Shown here one piece after another: positions 34,466 through 43,780 of a stretch of DNA of 64,000 nt. The position numbers and the translations under genes are program-made. Positions within the stretch are counted from its first letter, which is position 1, and each line of letters starts with the position of its first letter. The DNA is from Variovorax saccharolyticus (GTDB taxonomy: Bacteria; Pseudomonadota; Gammaproteobacteria; Burkholderiales; Burkholderiaceae_C). Where the stretch lies: the NCBI RefSeq assembly GCF_030316765.1, contig NZ_JASZYT010000005.1:372001-436000 (forward strand), in the 5' to 3' direction. The notes under the pieces are model-generated. The model was not told where the DNA came from. It saw only the letters and a program-made list of their open reading frames with translations, and made no database searches.

Positions 34466-35742
34466 CGATCATCGTCTTCGTCGGCTCGCTCCTGCTGGCC
34501 ATGGCGATGGGCATTCCCATCGCGTTCTCGCTGCTGGCCAGCGGTGTCGCGCTGATGTGGCACCTCGACCTGTTCGATGCCCAGATCCTGGCCCAGAACG
34601 TGATCGGCGGCGCCGACAGCTTCCCGCTGCTGGCCGTGCCCTTCTTCATGCTGGCCGGCGAGATCATGAACGTCGGCGGCCTGTCCAAGCGCATCGTCGA
34701 TTTCGCGCTCGCGCTGGTGGGCCACATCAAGGGCGGCCTGGGCTACGTCACGATCCTGGCGGGCTGCCTGCTGTCGGCGCTCTCGGGCTCGGCGGTGGCC
34801 GACGCGGCGGCGCTGACGGCACTGCTGCTGCCGATGATGGTCAAGGCCGGCCACGACAAGGCGCGCGCCGGCGGCCTGATCGCGGCCACCGGCGTGATCG
34901 GGCCCGTGATCCCGCCCAGCATCGGGCTGGTGATCTTCGGTGTCGCGGCCAATGTGTCGATCTCCAAGCTGTTCCTCGCGGCGATCGTGCCGGGGCTGCT
35001 GATCGGTGCCGCCCTCTGGCTCACCTGGGCCTGGCTGGTGCGCAAGGAGAAGATCGTGCCGCCGCCGCGCCAGTCCGGTGCCGAGATCTTCACCGCCTTC
35101 CGCAAGGCCCTGTGGGCGCTGATGCTGCCGTTCATCATCCTGGTGGGCCTGCGCATGGGGGTCTTCACGCCGACCGAGGCGGCGGTGGTGGCTGCGGTCT
35201 ACGCGCTGTTCGTCTCGACCGTGATCTACCGCGAGCTGACCTGGGGCGATCTCTATCGCGTCTTCGTCGGCGCCGCCAAGACCAGCGCGATCGTGATGTT
35301 CCTGATCGCCGCCGCGATGGTCAGCGCCTGGCTGATCACGGTGGCCGACCTGCCGTCGAAGGTGGTCAGCCTGCTGCAGCCCTTCATGGGCAACCAGATC
35401 CTGCTGATGATCGCGATCATGATCCTGGTGATGATCGTCGGCACCGCGATGGACATGACGCCGACGATCCTGATCCTGACGCCGGTGCTGATGCCGATCG
35501 TGAAGGCGGCGGGGATCGACCCGGTGTACTTCGGCGTGCTGTTCATCATCAACAACTCGATCGGGCTGGTGACGCCGCCGGTGGGCACGGTGCTCAACGT
35601 GGTGGCTGGCGTGGGCAAGATGAAGATGGACGACGTGACCCGCGGCGTGGTGCCGTTCATGATCGCCGAGTTCGTGGTCATGTTCCTGATGGTGCTGTTC
35701 CCGTGGCTCGTCATCTGGCCCGCCCGCTTCTTCGGCGGCTGA
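34462..35742 (+). CDS. TRAP transporter large permease (DctM)
   Basis: 426 residues, about 12 hydrophobic segments, the DctM/SiaM length. Conserved features: PLLAVPFFMLAGEIMN, SALSGSAVADAAALTALLLP, IGPVIPPSIGLVIFG and NNSIGLVTPPVGTVLNVV, which form the two sodium- and substrate-binding hairpins of the family. It works with DctQ and one of the two flanking receptors for sodium-driven uptake. Confidence 0.9.
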   Translation: MTIIVFVGSLLLAMAMGIPIAFSLLASGVALMWHLDLFDAQILAQNVIGGADSFPLLAVPFFMLAGEIMNVGGLSKRIVDFALALVGHIKGGLGYVTILAGCLLSALSGSAVADAAALTALLLPMMVKAGHDKARAGGLIAATGVIGPVIPPSIGLVIFGVAANVSISKLFLAAIVPGLLIGAALWLTWAWLVRKEKIVPPPRQSGAEIFTAFRKALWALMLPFIILVGLRMGVFTPTEAAVVAAVYALFVSTVIYRELTWGDLYRVFVGAAKTSAIVMFLIAAAMVSAWLITVADLPSKVVSLLQPFMGNQILLMIAIMILVMIVGTAMDMTPTILILTPVLMPIVKAAGIDPVYFGVLFIINNSIGLVTPPVGTVLNVVAGVGKMKMDDVTRGVVPFMIAEFVVMFLMVLFPWLVIWPARFFGG

Positions 35743-35772
35743 AATGTTGCCCACCCCCGATAGCGCCTACGG

Positions 35773-35865
35773 CGCCCCCCTCAAGGGGGCGATACCAGCG
35801 GACTGGCAAAGCCAGATCCGCGGTATCCCTGGCAATGGGCTGCGCCGGATCATGCGCAGCGCCAT
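35773..35865. repeat. Three tandem REP-like hairpins between dctM and dctP
   Basis: CGCCCCC/GGGGGCG (35773-35791), GATACC...GGTATC with inner CTGGC/GCCAG (35791-35827) and ATGGGCTGCGC/GCGCAGCGCCAT (35835-35865, one bulge) follow each other. The sequence resembles intergenic repeats I associate with Comamonadaceae. In position it could stabilise the upstream message or reduce read-through. Confidence 0.55.
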
Positions 35866-35904
35866 AGGCAATCTGAAACCGATCAACTAAAGGAGAGACT
35901 TCTC

Positions 35905-36909
35905 ATGAAAAACATCGCTCGCAACACCCTGGTCGCGCTGGCTGCGGTGCTGGCCCTGTCCGGTGCCCAGGCGCAGGTCAAGGAGCGCACGCTCAAGTTC
36001 GCGTTCCAGAACCAGACCGGCCACCCGCAGGCGCAGGGCGCGCAGAAGTTCGCCGACCTGGTGGCGCAGAAGTCCGGCAACAAGATCACGGTCAAGCTGT
36101 TTGCGGGCGGTGCGCTCGGCGGCGACCTGCAGACCGTGTCGGCGCTGCAGGGCGGCACGGTGGAGGTGACGGTGCTCAACGCCGGCATCCTGGGCGCGCA
36201 GGTCAAGGAGTTCGCGGTCTATGACTTCCCCTTCCTGTTCAACAATGCCAAGGAGGCGGATGCCGTGACCGACGGCGCGTTCGGCAAGGGCCTGATGGCC
36301 AAGCTGGACGACAAGGGCCTGCACGGGCTGGGCTACTGGGACCTGGGCTTTCGCAACCTGACCAACAGCAAGCGCCCGATCGCCAAGGCGGACGACATCG
36401 CGGGCCTGAAGATCCGCGTGATCCAGTCGCCGATCTACATCGACCTGTTCAACACGCTGGGCGCCAATGCCACGCCGCTGCCGTTCCCCGAACTGTATTC
36501 GGCACTCGACCAGAAGGCGGTGGACGGCCAGGAGAACCCGAACACGGTGATCCTGTCCTCGAAGTTCGCCGAGGTGCAGAAGTACCTGACCCAGACCCGC
36601 CACATCTACAACCCGCAGGCGCTGATCATCAGCAAGAAGACCTGGGACGGCATGAGCGCGGACGAGAAGAAGATCATCTCCGACGCGGCAGCCGAGGCCA
36701 CCACCTTCCAGCGCGAGGTGTCGCGCGGCGCTGCCGACAGCGCGCTCGAGTCGCTCAAGAAGGCCGGCATGACGGTCACCGAACTGCCGCCGGCCGAGAT
36801 CGCCAAGCTGCGCGAGAAGGTCAAGCCCGTGATCGACAAGCACACCGCCGCGGTGGGCGACGCGACCGTCAAGGAGCTGATGGCCGAGATCGCCAAGGCG
36901 CGCAAGTAG
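35905..36909 (+). CDS. TRAP transporter solute receptor (DctP), second copy
   Basis: 334 residues with signal peptide (LVALAAVLALSGAQAQ). It is a paralogue of the receptor at 32271: both share GYWDLGFRN, NSxRPIAK, GLKIRVI and the KAVDGQEN block, but differ around the binding site. AAAGGAGAG precedes the ATG. Two receptors for one permease pair may widen the substrate range. Confidence 0.88.
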   Translation: MKNIARNTLVALAAVLALSGAQAQVKERTLKFAFQNQTGHPQAQGAQKFADLVAQKSGNKITVKLFAGGALGGDLQTVSALQGGTVEVTVLNAGILGAQVKEFAVYDFPFLFNNAKEADAVTDGAFGKGLMAKLDDKGLHGLGYWDLGFRNLTNSKRPIAKADDIAGLKIRVIQSPIYIDLFNTLGANATPLPFPELYSALDQKAVDGQENPNTVILSSKFAEVQKYLTQTRHIYNPQALIISKKTWDGMSADEKKIISDAAAEATTFQREVSRGAADSALESLKKAGMTVTELPPAEIAKLREKVKPVIDKHTAAVGDATVKELMAEIAKARK

Positions 36910-36926
36910 GCAAGCAGGGCGCTTCC

Positions 36927-37385
36927 ATGCCGGCGCCGCCGCGCCCTGCTGCCGACGACCTGCAGCGCTTCGTCGATGCCCAGGCGCCGGTCCATGAGGC
37001 GGTGCGCCGCGAACTGCGGGCCGGCCGCAAGACCAGCCACTGGATGTGGTTCGTGTTCCCGCAGTTGCGCGTGCTGGGGCGCAGCGCGACCGCGGAGTTC
37101 TACGGCCTCGCGGACCTCGCCGAGGCCCGGGCCTTCGCGGCCCATGCGCTGCTCGGCCCCCGCCTGGTCGAGTGCGCCGGACTGGTGCTCGCGGTCGAGG
37201 GCCGCAGCGCGCACCAGATCTTCGGATCGCCCGACGATCTCAAGCTGTGCTCCTGCATGACGCTGTTCGAAGCGGCGGCGCCATCGGAACCTGTCTTTGC
37301 CGAGGTGCTGGAGCGCCTTTATGCCGGCAGGCGTGATCCGCTCACGCTGGCGGCACTCGGGCGCGCGGCGCCGCCGGCGGGTTGA
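36927..37385 (+). CDS. DUF1810 protein
   Basis: 152 residues. DDLQRFVDAQ, the block KTSHWMWFVFPQLRVLGRS and ALLGPRLVECA, then IFGSPDDLKLCSCMTLF, match DUF1810 (YbiA-neighbour, calpastatin-like annotation), a compact helical cytosolic family of unknown function. It starts 17 bp after the receptor gene but is probably unrelated in function. Confidence 0.8.
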   Translation: MPAPPRPAADDLQRFVDAQAPVHEAVRRELRAGRKTSHWMWFVFPQLRVLGRSATAEFYGLADLAEARAFAAHALLGPRLVECAGLVLAVEGRSAHQIFGSPDDLKLCSCMTLFEAAAPSEPVFAEVLERLYAGRRDPLTLAALGRAAPPAG

Positions 37386-37510
37386 TACCGCACCGAGTCG
37401 CGCCCTGAGCGTACAGCCAAGTAGGAAGGCGCCGACCCGCACGCGCAGGGCGCACTGGCAGCATCCCCAGCTACTTTTTCCGGGGGTTCTGGCCATTGCG
37501 GTCGTGACGC

Positions 37511-39760
37511 ATGAGAGACGCTTTCATCGATTCAGGGATTCGGCGCGAAGCGGCCGAACCGGGTCTGGCCGACCTGTCGCTGTGCGATCAGGAGCCGATC
37601 CGCACGCCCGGTGCCATCCAGCCGCATGGCCGCTTGCTGGTGCTGCTTCCGCGCACGCTGGCATTGGCCGCCTTCAGCGAAAACTGGCCCGCGGGCGAGA
37701 TCGACGAGGCCCGCGAGGCGCTGCGGCAGTTCAGCTTCGATGAACTGGCGGTCGATGCGTCGCCGCTCGCTCTCGGCGCTCTCGCGATCGGCGGGATGTC
37801 GTTCGATGTCTCCGCGCATCGTTCGGCCGAGCACCTGATCGTCGAGTTCGAGCCGGCCTCGTCGAGCGCCGGCAACCAGGCGCCGATCTACTCGCTGGCG
37901 CGGGTGTTCCTGCCGCAGCTCCACGACGCCGAGTCGATCGAGCAGTTGGCCGGGCTGGCGGCCGCGGAAATGAAGCGCCTCACCGGCTTCGGGCGCTGCC
38001 TGGTCTATCGTTTCGACGAGGGCGGGCACGGCGAGGTACTCGGCGAGGCCTGCGATCCGGGCTACGACAGCTATGCGGGCCACCATTTCCCGGCCACCGA
38101 CATTCCGCAGCAGGCGCGTGCGCTGTACCTGCTGAACCGGTTCCGCCAGATCGCCGATGCCCGCTACCGGCCGGTGCCGCTGCACACCACCGCGCCGGCG
38201 CTGGTGGCCGACGGCATCGACCTGTCGCAGGCCCAGCTGCGCAGCGTCTCGCCGATCCATCTCGAGTACATGCGCAACATGGGCACGCTGGCCTCGGCCT
38301 CGGTGTCGATCGTGGTCGACGGGCGGCTGTGGGGGCTGATCTCCTGCCACGACCACCAGCCGCGTCTCCTGGGCATGGCGACCCGGCTGGCCTGCGAGCA
38401 CCTCGGGCAGCTGCTGGCGCTGCAGATCCAATCGAAGGCGGCCAACCGGCTGGTGGCCGAACGGCTCGAACTGCGCAAGTTGACGCTCGAGATCGTGGCC
38501 CAGCTCGCCGACAGCGACGCCACGCTGCAGCGGCTGGTCGGCGAAGCCTCGCCGATGCTGCGCGTGATGCGCGCCACGGGAGCGGCCGTGGTGCTCGACG
38601 ATGCCGTGTGGACGGTCGGCGACGTTCCGGACGACGAGCAGATCCGCGCGCTGGCGCAATGGGTGGCCGGCATGGGCGTCGATGTCTACCGCAGCGACGC
38701 GCTGGCGCAGACCCATGCGCCGGCACTGGCTTATGTGCAAGCCGCCGCCGGGGTTCTCGCGGTGTCGATCTCGCAGGTGCACCGCCACATGATCCTGTGG
38801 TTCAGGCCCGAGATCGTGCGCACCGTGAAGTGGGCCGGCGAGCCCCGCAAGGCGGTGCTGCCCGATGGCCGCATCCAACCGCGCCTGAGCTTCGAGAGCT
38901 GGGCGGAGCAGATCCGCGGCCGCTCGGCGTCGTGGTCGGTGGCCGAAGTGGGCGCCGCCGGTGAACTGCGCCAGGCACTGATCGGCATCGTGCTGCGGCG
39001 GGCCGAGGAGCTGGCCGAGGTGGCGGGCGAACTCGGCCGGGTCAACAGGGAACTGGAGGCCTTCTCGTACACCGTCTCGCACGACCTGCGGGCGCCGATG
39101 CGCCATATCGCCGGCTACGTCGACCTGGTGCTCGAACAGGATGGAGCGAAGCTCGGCGAGCGGGCGCGTCGCTACCTCGGCAACGTCAAGGAGGCCTCGG
39201 CATTCGCGGCGATGCTGGTCGACGCCTTGCTGGACTTCTCGCGCATGGGTCGCGCCGCGCTCAAGCCGCGGCGGGTGGACACCGGCGCGCTGGTGGCCGG
39301 GCTGGTGCGCGAACTGGTCCGCACGGAGCCGGCCCGCGCGATCGAATGGCGCGTCGATGCCGACCTGCCGGCGCTCGAGGCCGACCCGCTGCTGCTGCAG
39401 GTGGCGGTGCGCAACCTGCTGGCCAATGCGGTCAAGTACTCGCGTACGCGCGAGCCCTCGCGGATCACGGTGCGCGCCCTCCGAGAAGCGGAGGGCGACG
39501 GCCTCGAGATCGAGGACAACGGCGTCGGCTTCCAGATGAAGTACGCGGACAAGCTGTTCGGCGTCTTCCAGCGGCTGCACCAGGCCGACGAGTTCGAGGG
39601 CACCGGGATCGGCCTGGCCAACGTCAAGCGCATCGTCGAGCGCCACGGCGGCCGGGTCTGGGCCCGCGCCGAACCGGGCCTTGGCGCCTGCTTCGGCTTC
39701 CTGCTGCCGCGCGCCGGATCGCCTTCCCTGGCCCTTTCGAATGGAGACGAAGATGCTTAA
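37511..39760 (+). CDS. bphP: Bacteriophytochrome histidine kinase
   Basis: 749 residues: PAS (1-120), GAF (about 140-305), PHY (310-495), HisKA and HATPase. Cys25 in LSLCDQEPIRTPG is the biliverdin attachment site of BphP proteins. PATDIPQQAR (Asp197) and the conserved His250 and His280 surround the chromophore, and PRLSF at 457-461 is the PHY tongue. The kinase has SYTVSHDLRAPM with His524 and N, G1 and G2 boxes. It should be a red/far-red photoreceptor. The next gene, overlapping its stop, encodes its receiver partner; bphO lies at the operon end. Confidence 0.94.
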   Translation: MRDAFIDSGIRREAAEPGLADLSLCDQEPIRTPGAIQPHGRLLVLLPRTLALAAFSENWPAGEIDEAREALRQFSFDELAVDASPLALGALAIGGMSFDVSAHRSAEHLIVEFEPASSSAGNQAPIYSLARVFLPQLHDAESIEQLAGLAAAEMKRLTGFGRCLVYRFDEGGHGEVLGEACDPGYDSYAGHHFPATDIPQQARALYLLNRFRQIADARYRPVPLHTTAPALVADGIDLSQAQLRSVSPIHLEYMRNMGTLASASVSIVVDGRLWGLISCHDHQPRLLGMATRLACEHLGQLLALQIQSKAANRLVAERLELRKLTLEIVAQLADSDATLQRLVGEASPMLRVMRATGAAVVLDDAVWTVGDVPDDEQIRALAQWVAGMGVDVYRSDALAQTHAPALAYVQAAAGVLAVSISQVHRHMILWFRPEIVRTVKWAGEPRKAVLPDGRIQPRLSFESWAEQIRGRSASWSVAEVGAAGELRQALIGIVLRRAEELAEVAGELGRVNRELEAFSYTVSHDLRAPMRHIAGYVDLVLEQDGAKLGERARRYLGNVKEASAFAAMLVDALLDFSRMGRAALKPRRVDTGALVAGLVRELVRTEPARAIEWRVDADLPALEADPLLLQVAVRNLLANAVKYSRTREPSRITVRALREAEGDGLEIEDNGVGFQMKYADKLFGVFQRLHQADEFEGTGIGLANVKRIVERHGGRVWARAEPGLGACFGFLLPRAGSPSLALSNGDEDA

Positions 39761-40214
39761 GCCCATCCTGCTGGTCGAGGATGACAGGCGCGACCTCGAA
39801 CTGACGCTGATCGCGCTGGAGCGCAGCCAGCTCGCCAACGACGTGGTGGTGGTGCGCGATGGCGCCCAGGCGCTCGACTACCTGCGGCGCGACGGCGAGC
39901 ACTCGGGGCGCGATGTGGGCAATCCGGCCGTGATCCTGCTGGACCTCAAGCTGCCCAAGCTCACCGGTCTCGAGGTGCTCAAGGAGGTGCGCGCCGACCC
40001 GCTGCTGCGCAGCGTGCCGGTCGTGATGCTGACCTCGTCGCAAGAGGAGGCGGACGTCGTCAGGAGCTACGAGCTGGGCGTCAACGCCTACGTCGTGAAG
40101 CCGGTGATCTTCGAGCAGTTCGTCACCGCCATCGCGGAGCTGGGCATCTTCTGGGCGGTGCTCAACGAGCCGCCGCCGGGCTCGCTGAAATCGTCGAGGC
40201 GCCATGACGCCTGA
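39753..40214 (+). CDS. Phytochrome-associated response regulator (Rcp1/BphR type)
   Basis: 153 residues, a receiver without output domain. LLVEDDRRDLELTLIALE and VILLDLKLPKLTGLEVLK are typical of the Rcp1-like group that pairs with phytochrome kinases; VMLTSSQ and YVVKPV complete the site. ATG at 39753 was chosen because GGAG lies 7 bases before it; it overlaps the bphP stop. It also overlaps the next gene by 11 bases. Confidence 0.88.
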   Translation: MLKPILLVEDDRRDLELTLIALERSQLANDVVVVRDGAQALDYLRRDGEHSGRDVGNPAVILLDLKLPKLTGLEVLKEVRADPLLRSVPVVMLTSSQEEADVVRSYELGVNAYVVKPVIFEQFVTAIAELGIFWAVLNEPPPGSLKSSRRHDA

Positions 40215-42723
40215 GCTCGACGTGGCGCACCCACCCGCTGAGCAGCCCGAGTTCCTCATCCTGGAGGATTCGCGCTTCGATGCCGAACTGCTGATCGAGG
40301 CGCTGCGCATCGCCCAGCCATGGGCGCGAACCCGCGTGGTCGCCACCGAGGCCGGCTTCGTCGAGGCGCTGGCCGCCGGTCCGGCGCTGATCCTGTCGGA
40401 CTACGAACTGCCGGGGTTCTCGGGTGCGCAGGCACTGGAGATCGCGCGGCGGCTGGTGCCCGAGACGCCGTTCATCTTCGTCTCGGGCGTGATCGGGGAA
40501 GACAACGCGGTCGAGTTGCTCAAGCGCGGCGCCACCGACTATGTGAGCAAGGGCCGGCTGGCTCGCCTGCCGGTGGTGCTCGAGCGCGCGCTGCAGGAGA
40601 GCCGCGACCGGAAGGCCGGGGAGGCCGCGCAGCGCAGCCTGCGGGAGGCGAACGCGGCCTTCGGCCGGGCGGAGGCGCGCCGGCTGGCGCTGATCGAACT
40701 GGGCGACCGCATCCGCGACCTCGATGAACCGGGCGACATCGCCTACGCGGCCTCGGAGCTGCTCGGCGGCGAGCTGCAGGTCGACCGGGCCGGCTATGGC
40801 ATGGTCGACAAGGCGGCCGAGACCATCGCGATCGAGCGTGACTGGTGCGCGCCCGGCGTGGCGAGCCTGGCGGGCCTGCTGCACTTCAGGGACTACGGCT
40901 CCTACATCGATGACCTGTGCCGCGGCGTGACCGTCGCCTTCGCGGATGCGCACGAGGATCCGCGCACCCGCGGCACCGCGGCGGCGCTCGATGCGATCAA
41001 TGCGCGGGCGGTGGTCAACATGCCGCTGACCGAGAAGGGCGGCCTGGTCGGGCTGCTCTACCTCAACCACGGGTCGGCCCGACCGTGGTCGGCCAGCGAA
41101 CTGGCGTTCATGCGCGAGGTGGGCGAGCGGGTGCGCACGGCGATCGCGCGCCGCGAGGCCCAGACCGAACTGAAGGCCTTCGCCGACTCGCTCGAGCGGC
41201 AGGTGGCGGAGCGCACGCGCGAGCGCGACCGGACCTGGGCGCTGAGCCAGGACTTGCTGGGCGTCGCCAACGCGCGGGGCTACTTCGAGAGCGTGAACCC
41301 GGCCTGGGAGCCGGTGCTCGGCTGGCGCCGGGAGGAACTGCGGGCGGTTCCCTTTCGCAGCTTCGTCCATCCCGACGACCTCGCCGCCACCGAGATCGCG
41401 CTGACGCGCCTGGAACGGGGCGAGCGCCTGCTGGGCTTCGAGAACCGCTTCCGGACGCAGTCCGGCGCCTACCGCTGGCTGTCGTGGACCGCCGTTCCCG
41501 ACGACGGCCTGATCTACACGGTGGCCCGCGACATCACCGAGCAGAAGGAGCGCTCTGCCGAACTGGAGGCGGCGCGCGAGCAGCTGAGGCAGAGCCAGAA
41601 GCTCGAAGCCGTGGGCCAGCTCACCGGCGGGCTCGCGCACGACTTCAACAACCTGCTCGCCGCGATCTCGGGCAGCCTCGAGCTGATGCGGCGGCGCGGC
41701 CTCGAAGGCCGGTTCGCCGACCTGGAGCGCTATGTGGGCGTCGCGCAGGGCGCGGCCAAGCGCGCCGCCGCCCTCACGCACCGGCTGCTGGCCTTCTCGC
41801 GCCGCCAGACGCTGGCGCCGAAGCTGCTGGACCTGAACCGGCTGGTGGCGGACATGGAGGAGCTCGTGCGCCGCACCATGGGCCCGCAGATCGCGCTGGA
41901 GTCGGTGGCCGCGGTGGGACTGTGGAAGGTGCTGGCCGATCCGAGCCAGCTCGAGAGCGCACTGCTCAACCTCTGCATCAACGCCCGCGACGCGATGCCC
42001 GAGGGCGGCCAGCTGACGATCGAGACCGCCAACCGCTGGATCGATGCCCGCACCGCGAGGGCCCGCGACCTGGCGCCGGGCCAGTACGTGTCGCTCTGCG
42101 TGAGCGACAACGGCGTCGGCATGTCGCCGGAAACGGCGGCCCGGGCCTTCGACCCCTTCTTCACTACCAAGCCGATCGGCATGGGCACCGGGCTCGGGCT
42201 GTCGATGATCTATGGCTTCGCCAAGCAGTCCGGGGGGCAGGTGCGGATCTACTCCGAGATCGGCAAGGGCACGATGGTGTGCATCTACCTGCCGCGGAAC
42301 ACGGCGCCCGAAGAAGCGGTCGACGAAGAAGTCGCCGAGGCCGCTGCGCCGCGCGCCGACCAGGGCGACACCGTGCTGGTCGTCGATGACGAGCCGGCGA
42401 TCCGGATGCTGATCGTCGAGGCCATGCAGGATCTCGGCTACGCCACCCTCGAGGCCGGCGATGGTGCCGATGCCCTCCAACTGCTGCAATCGGAGCAGCG
42501 CATCGACTTGCTGGTGACCGACGTCGGCCTGCCCGGCGGCATGAACGGCCGCCAGGTCGCCGATGCGGCGCGGCTCGCGCGGCCCGGGCTCAAGGTGCTG
42601 TTCATCACCGGCTACGCGGAGAACGCGGTGCTGAGCCATGGCCATCTGGCTCCCGGCATGCATGTCATGACCAAGCCCTTCGACATGGATGTGCTGGCCC
42701 GGCGCGTGAAGGAACTCATATGA
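40204..42723 (+). CDS. Hybrid histidine kinase REC-GAF-PAS-HK-REC
   Basis: 839 residues. An N-terminal receiver (FLILEDSRFDAELLIEAL, LILSDYELPGFSG, DYVSKGR), a GAF domain (about 165-320), a coiled linker, a PAS (350-460), HisKA with LTGGLAHDFNNLLAAI, HATPase (NLCINARDAMPEGG, GMGTGLGLSM) and a C-terminal receiver with LLVTDVGLPGGMNG. Overlap with the phytochrome receiver gene and with bphO suggests that light input is passed on through this protein, perhaps by phosphotransfer to its first receiver. Confidence 0.88.
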   Translation: MTPELDVAHPPAEQPEFLILEDSRFDAELLIEALRIAQPWARTRVVATEAGFVEALAAGPALILSDYELPGFSGAQALEIARRLVPETPFIFVSGVIGEDNAVELLKRGATDYVSKGRLARLPVVLERALQESRDRKAGEAAQRSLREANAAFGRAEARRLALIELGDRIRDLDEPGDIAYAASELLGGELQVDRAGYGMVDKAAETIAIERDWCAPGVASLAGLLHFRDYGSYIDDLCRGVTVAFADAHEDPRTRGTAAALDAINARAVVNMPLTEKGGLVGLLYLNHGSARPWSASELAFMREVGERVRTAIARREAQTELKAFADSLERQVAERTRERDRTWALSQDLLGVANARGYFESVNPAWEPVLGWRREELRAVPFRSFVHPDDLAATEIALTRLERGERLLGFENRFRTQSGAYRWLSWTAVPDDGLIYTVARDITEQKERSAELEAAREQLRQSQKLEAVGQLTGGLAHDFNNLLAAISGSLELMRRRGLEGRFADLERYVGVAQGAAKRAAALTHRLLAFSRRQTLAPKLLDLNRLVADMEELVRRTMGPQIALESVAAVGLWKVLADPSQLESALLNLCINARDAMPEGGQLTIETANRWIDARTARARDLAPGQYVSLCVSDNGVGMSPETAARAFDPFFTTKPIGMGTGLGLSMIYGFAKQSGGQVRIYSEIGKGTMVCIYLPRNTAPEEAVDEEVAEAAAPRADQGDTVLVVDDEPAIRMLIVEAMQDLGYATLEAGDGADALQLLQSEQRIDLLVTDVGLPGGMNGRQVADAARLARPGLKVLFITGYAENAVLSHGHLAPGMHVMTKPFDMDVLARRVKELI

Positions 42724-43358
42724 GCGCGCCCGCCGTGCTGCAGGCCTTGCGCGCCGCGACCGGTGAACTGCACCGGCGGCTCGACAGCCAGTTGCCGATC
42801 GCGGGGGCCGAGGCGACGCTGCAGGACTACCTGGCGCATCTGCAGCTGCTTCGGCCCTGGCTGCAGGCGCTGCGCGCGGCGATCGCCGGGCCCGGCGACG
42901 CCGGGCTCGATGCGGTTGCGCGGCGCATCGATGGCCGCTTGCAGGCGCTGCAATGGGATCTGGCCGATGCCGGCGAGCCGCAGCGGGAGCGCGCCGGCGT
43001 CGAGGACTTCGTGCCGCCGTCGCCGGGCGCGGCTCTCGCCTACGCCTGGGGACTGGCCTATGTCGTCGAAGGCTCGCAGCTGGGGGGCGCCGTGATGCGC
43101 CGGCGCCTGCTGCCGCGCCTGGCGCCGCATCCGCTGTGCTACTTCGCGCCGGCCGAAGGGAGGGGCCCGGCGTCGGGCTGGCAGGATTTCATCGCCGAAC
43201 TCGCTGCGGCCGTCGACGGACAGGCGGCGGTCGAGGCGGCAGCCAGCGGCGCCGTGGCGGCATTCGAGCGGCTGCTGGCCCAGCGGGCGCGCCAGGCGCC
43301 GAACAGCGCGGCGCCGCCCGAAGCCAGGTTGGCGAACATCTGCCACCACGAGTCGTAG
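42720..43358 (+). CDS. bphO: Biliverdin-producing heme oxygenase
   Basis: 212 residues of the BphO/HemO family. ELHRRLDSQLP near the N-terminus carries the likely proximal heme His18; LAYAWGLAYVVEGSQLGGAV is the distal helix with the conserved glycines. It opens heme to biliverdin, the BphP chromophore, releasing CO and iron. The ATGA overlap with the hybrid kinase gene ties it to the operon. The last ~30 codons run antisense into the convergent membrane gene and look unrelated to the family. Confidence 0.9.
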   Translation: MSAPAVLQALRAATGELHRRLDSQLPIAGAEATLQDYLAHLQLLRPWLQALRAAIAGPGDAGLDAVARRIDGRLQALQWDLADAGEPQRERAGVEDFVPPSPGAALAYAWGLAYVVEGSQLGGAVMRRRLLPRLAPHPLCYFAPAEGRGPASGWQDFIAELAAAVDGQAAVEAAASGAVAAFERLLAQRARQAPNSAAPPEARLANICHHES

Positions 43359-43780
43359 AACCAGGCGTTGTACATCCACAGCGCCGCCACCAGCACCATC
43401 GCCAGACGCAGGCGCATGCCGCGCAGGTAGAACATCGCCCAGGTGCCGACCAGCGAGCCGGCGCCGGTGCACAGCGTGGTCCAGCCGTTCCAGGTCAGCG
43501 CGCTGGCGACCAGCGTGATCGCGACCATCGCGACGAAGGCTGCCAGCCGCATCCGGGCGGTCTTGTGCTGCGTCGCCTCGGCCGAGGCCTGGCGGCCGAC
43601 CGACACCATGCTCAGGGCCGCGGCCGTGTGGGCGCCCAGCAGGAAGTTGTTGAGGGCCCAAATGGCCGAGGCGATGCCGGTCGAGCGGCGCAGCGACTTG
43701 TCGCTGGCGCCGACCAGGCCGCGAACGTTGAGCGAGAGGGCGACGAGGCCCGTGGCGTGAATGAGATGGGAGGCGTCCAT
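43139..43780 (-). CDS. YgjV-type inner membrane protein
   Basis: 213 residues, five or six hydrophobic segments up to WWQMFANLASGGAALFGAWR, in the layout of the YgjV family (start MDASHLIHATGLVALSLNVR aligns with its first helix). Function unknown. After about residue 168 the chain becomes a hydrophilic Ala/Ser tail that is antisense to bphO coding sequence. An upstream ATG at 43813 is possible. Confidence 0.7.
   Translation of the reverse strand: MDASHLIHATGLVALSLNVRGLVGASDKSLRRSTGIASAIWALNNFLLGAHTAAALSMVSVGRQASAEATQHKTARMRLAAFVAMVAITLVASALTWNGWTTLCTGAGSLVGTWAMFYLRGMRLRLAMVLVAALWMYNAWFYDSWWQMFANLASGGAALFGAWRARWASSRSNAATAPLAAASTAACPSTAAASSAMKSCQPDAGPLPSAGAK

Noticed and set aside
43139..43358. 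Frameshift or sequencing error at the bphO/YgjV junction
   Set aside because: Both frames are continuous and each family-like core is intact; simple loss of stops explains the overlap without an error.
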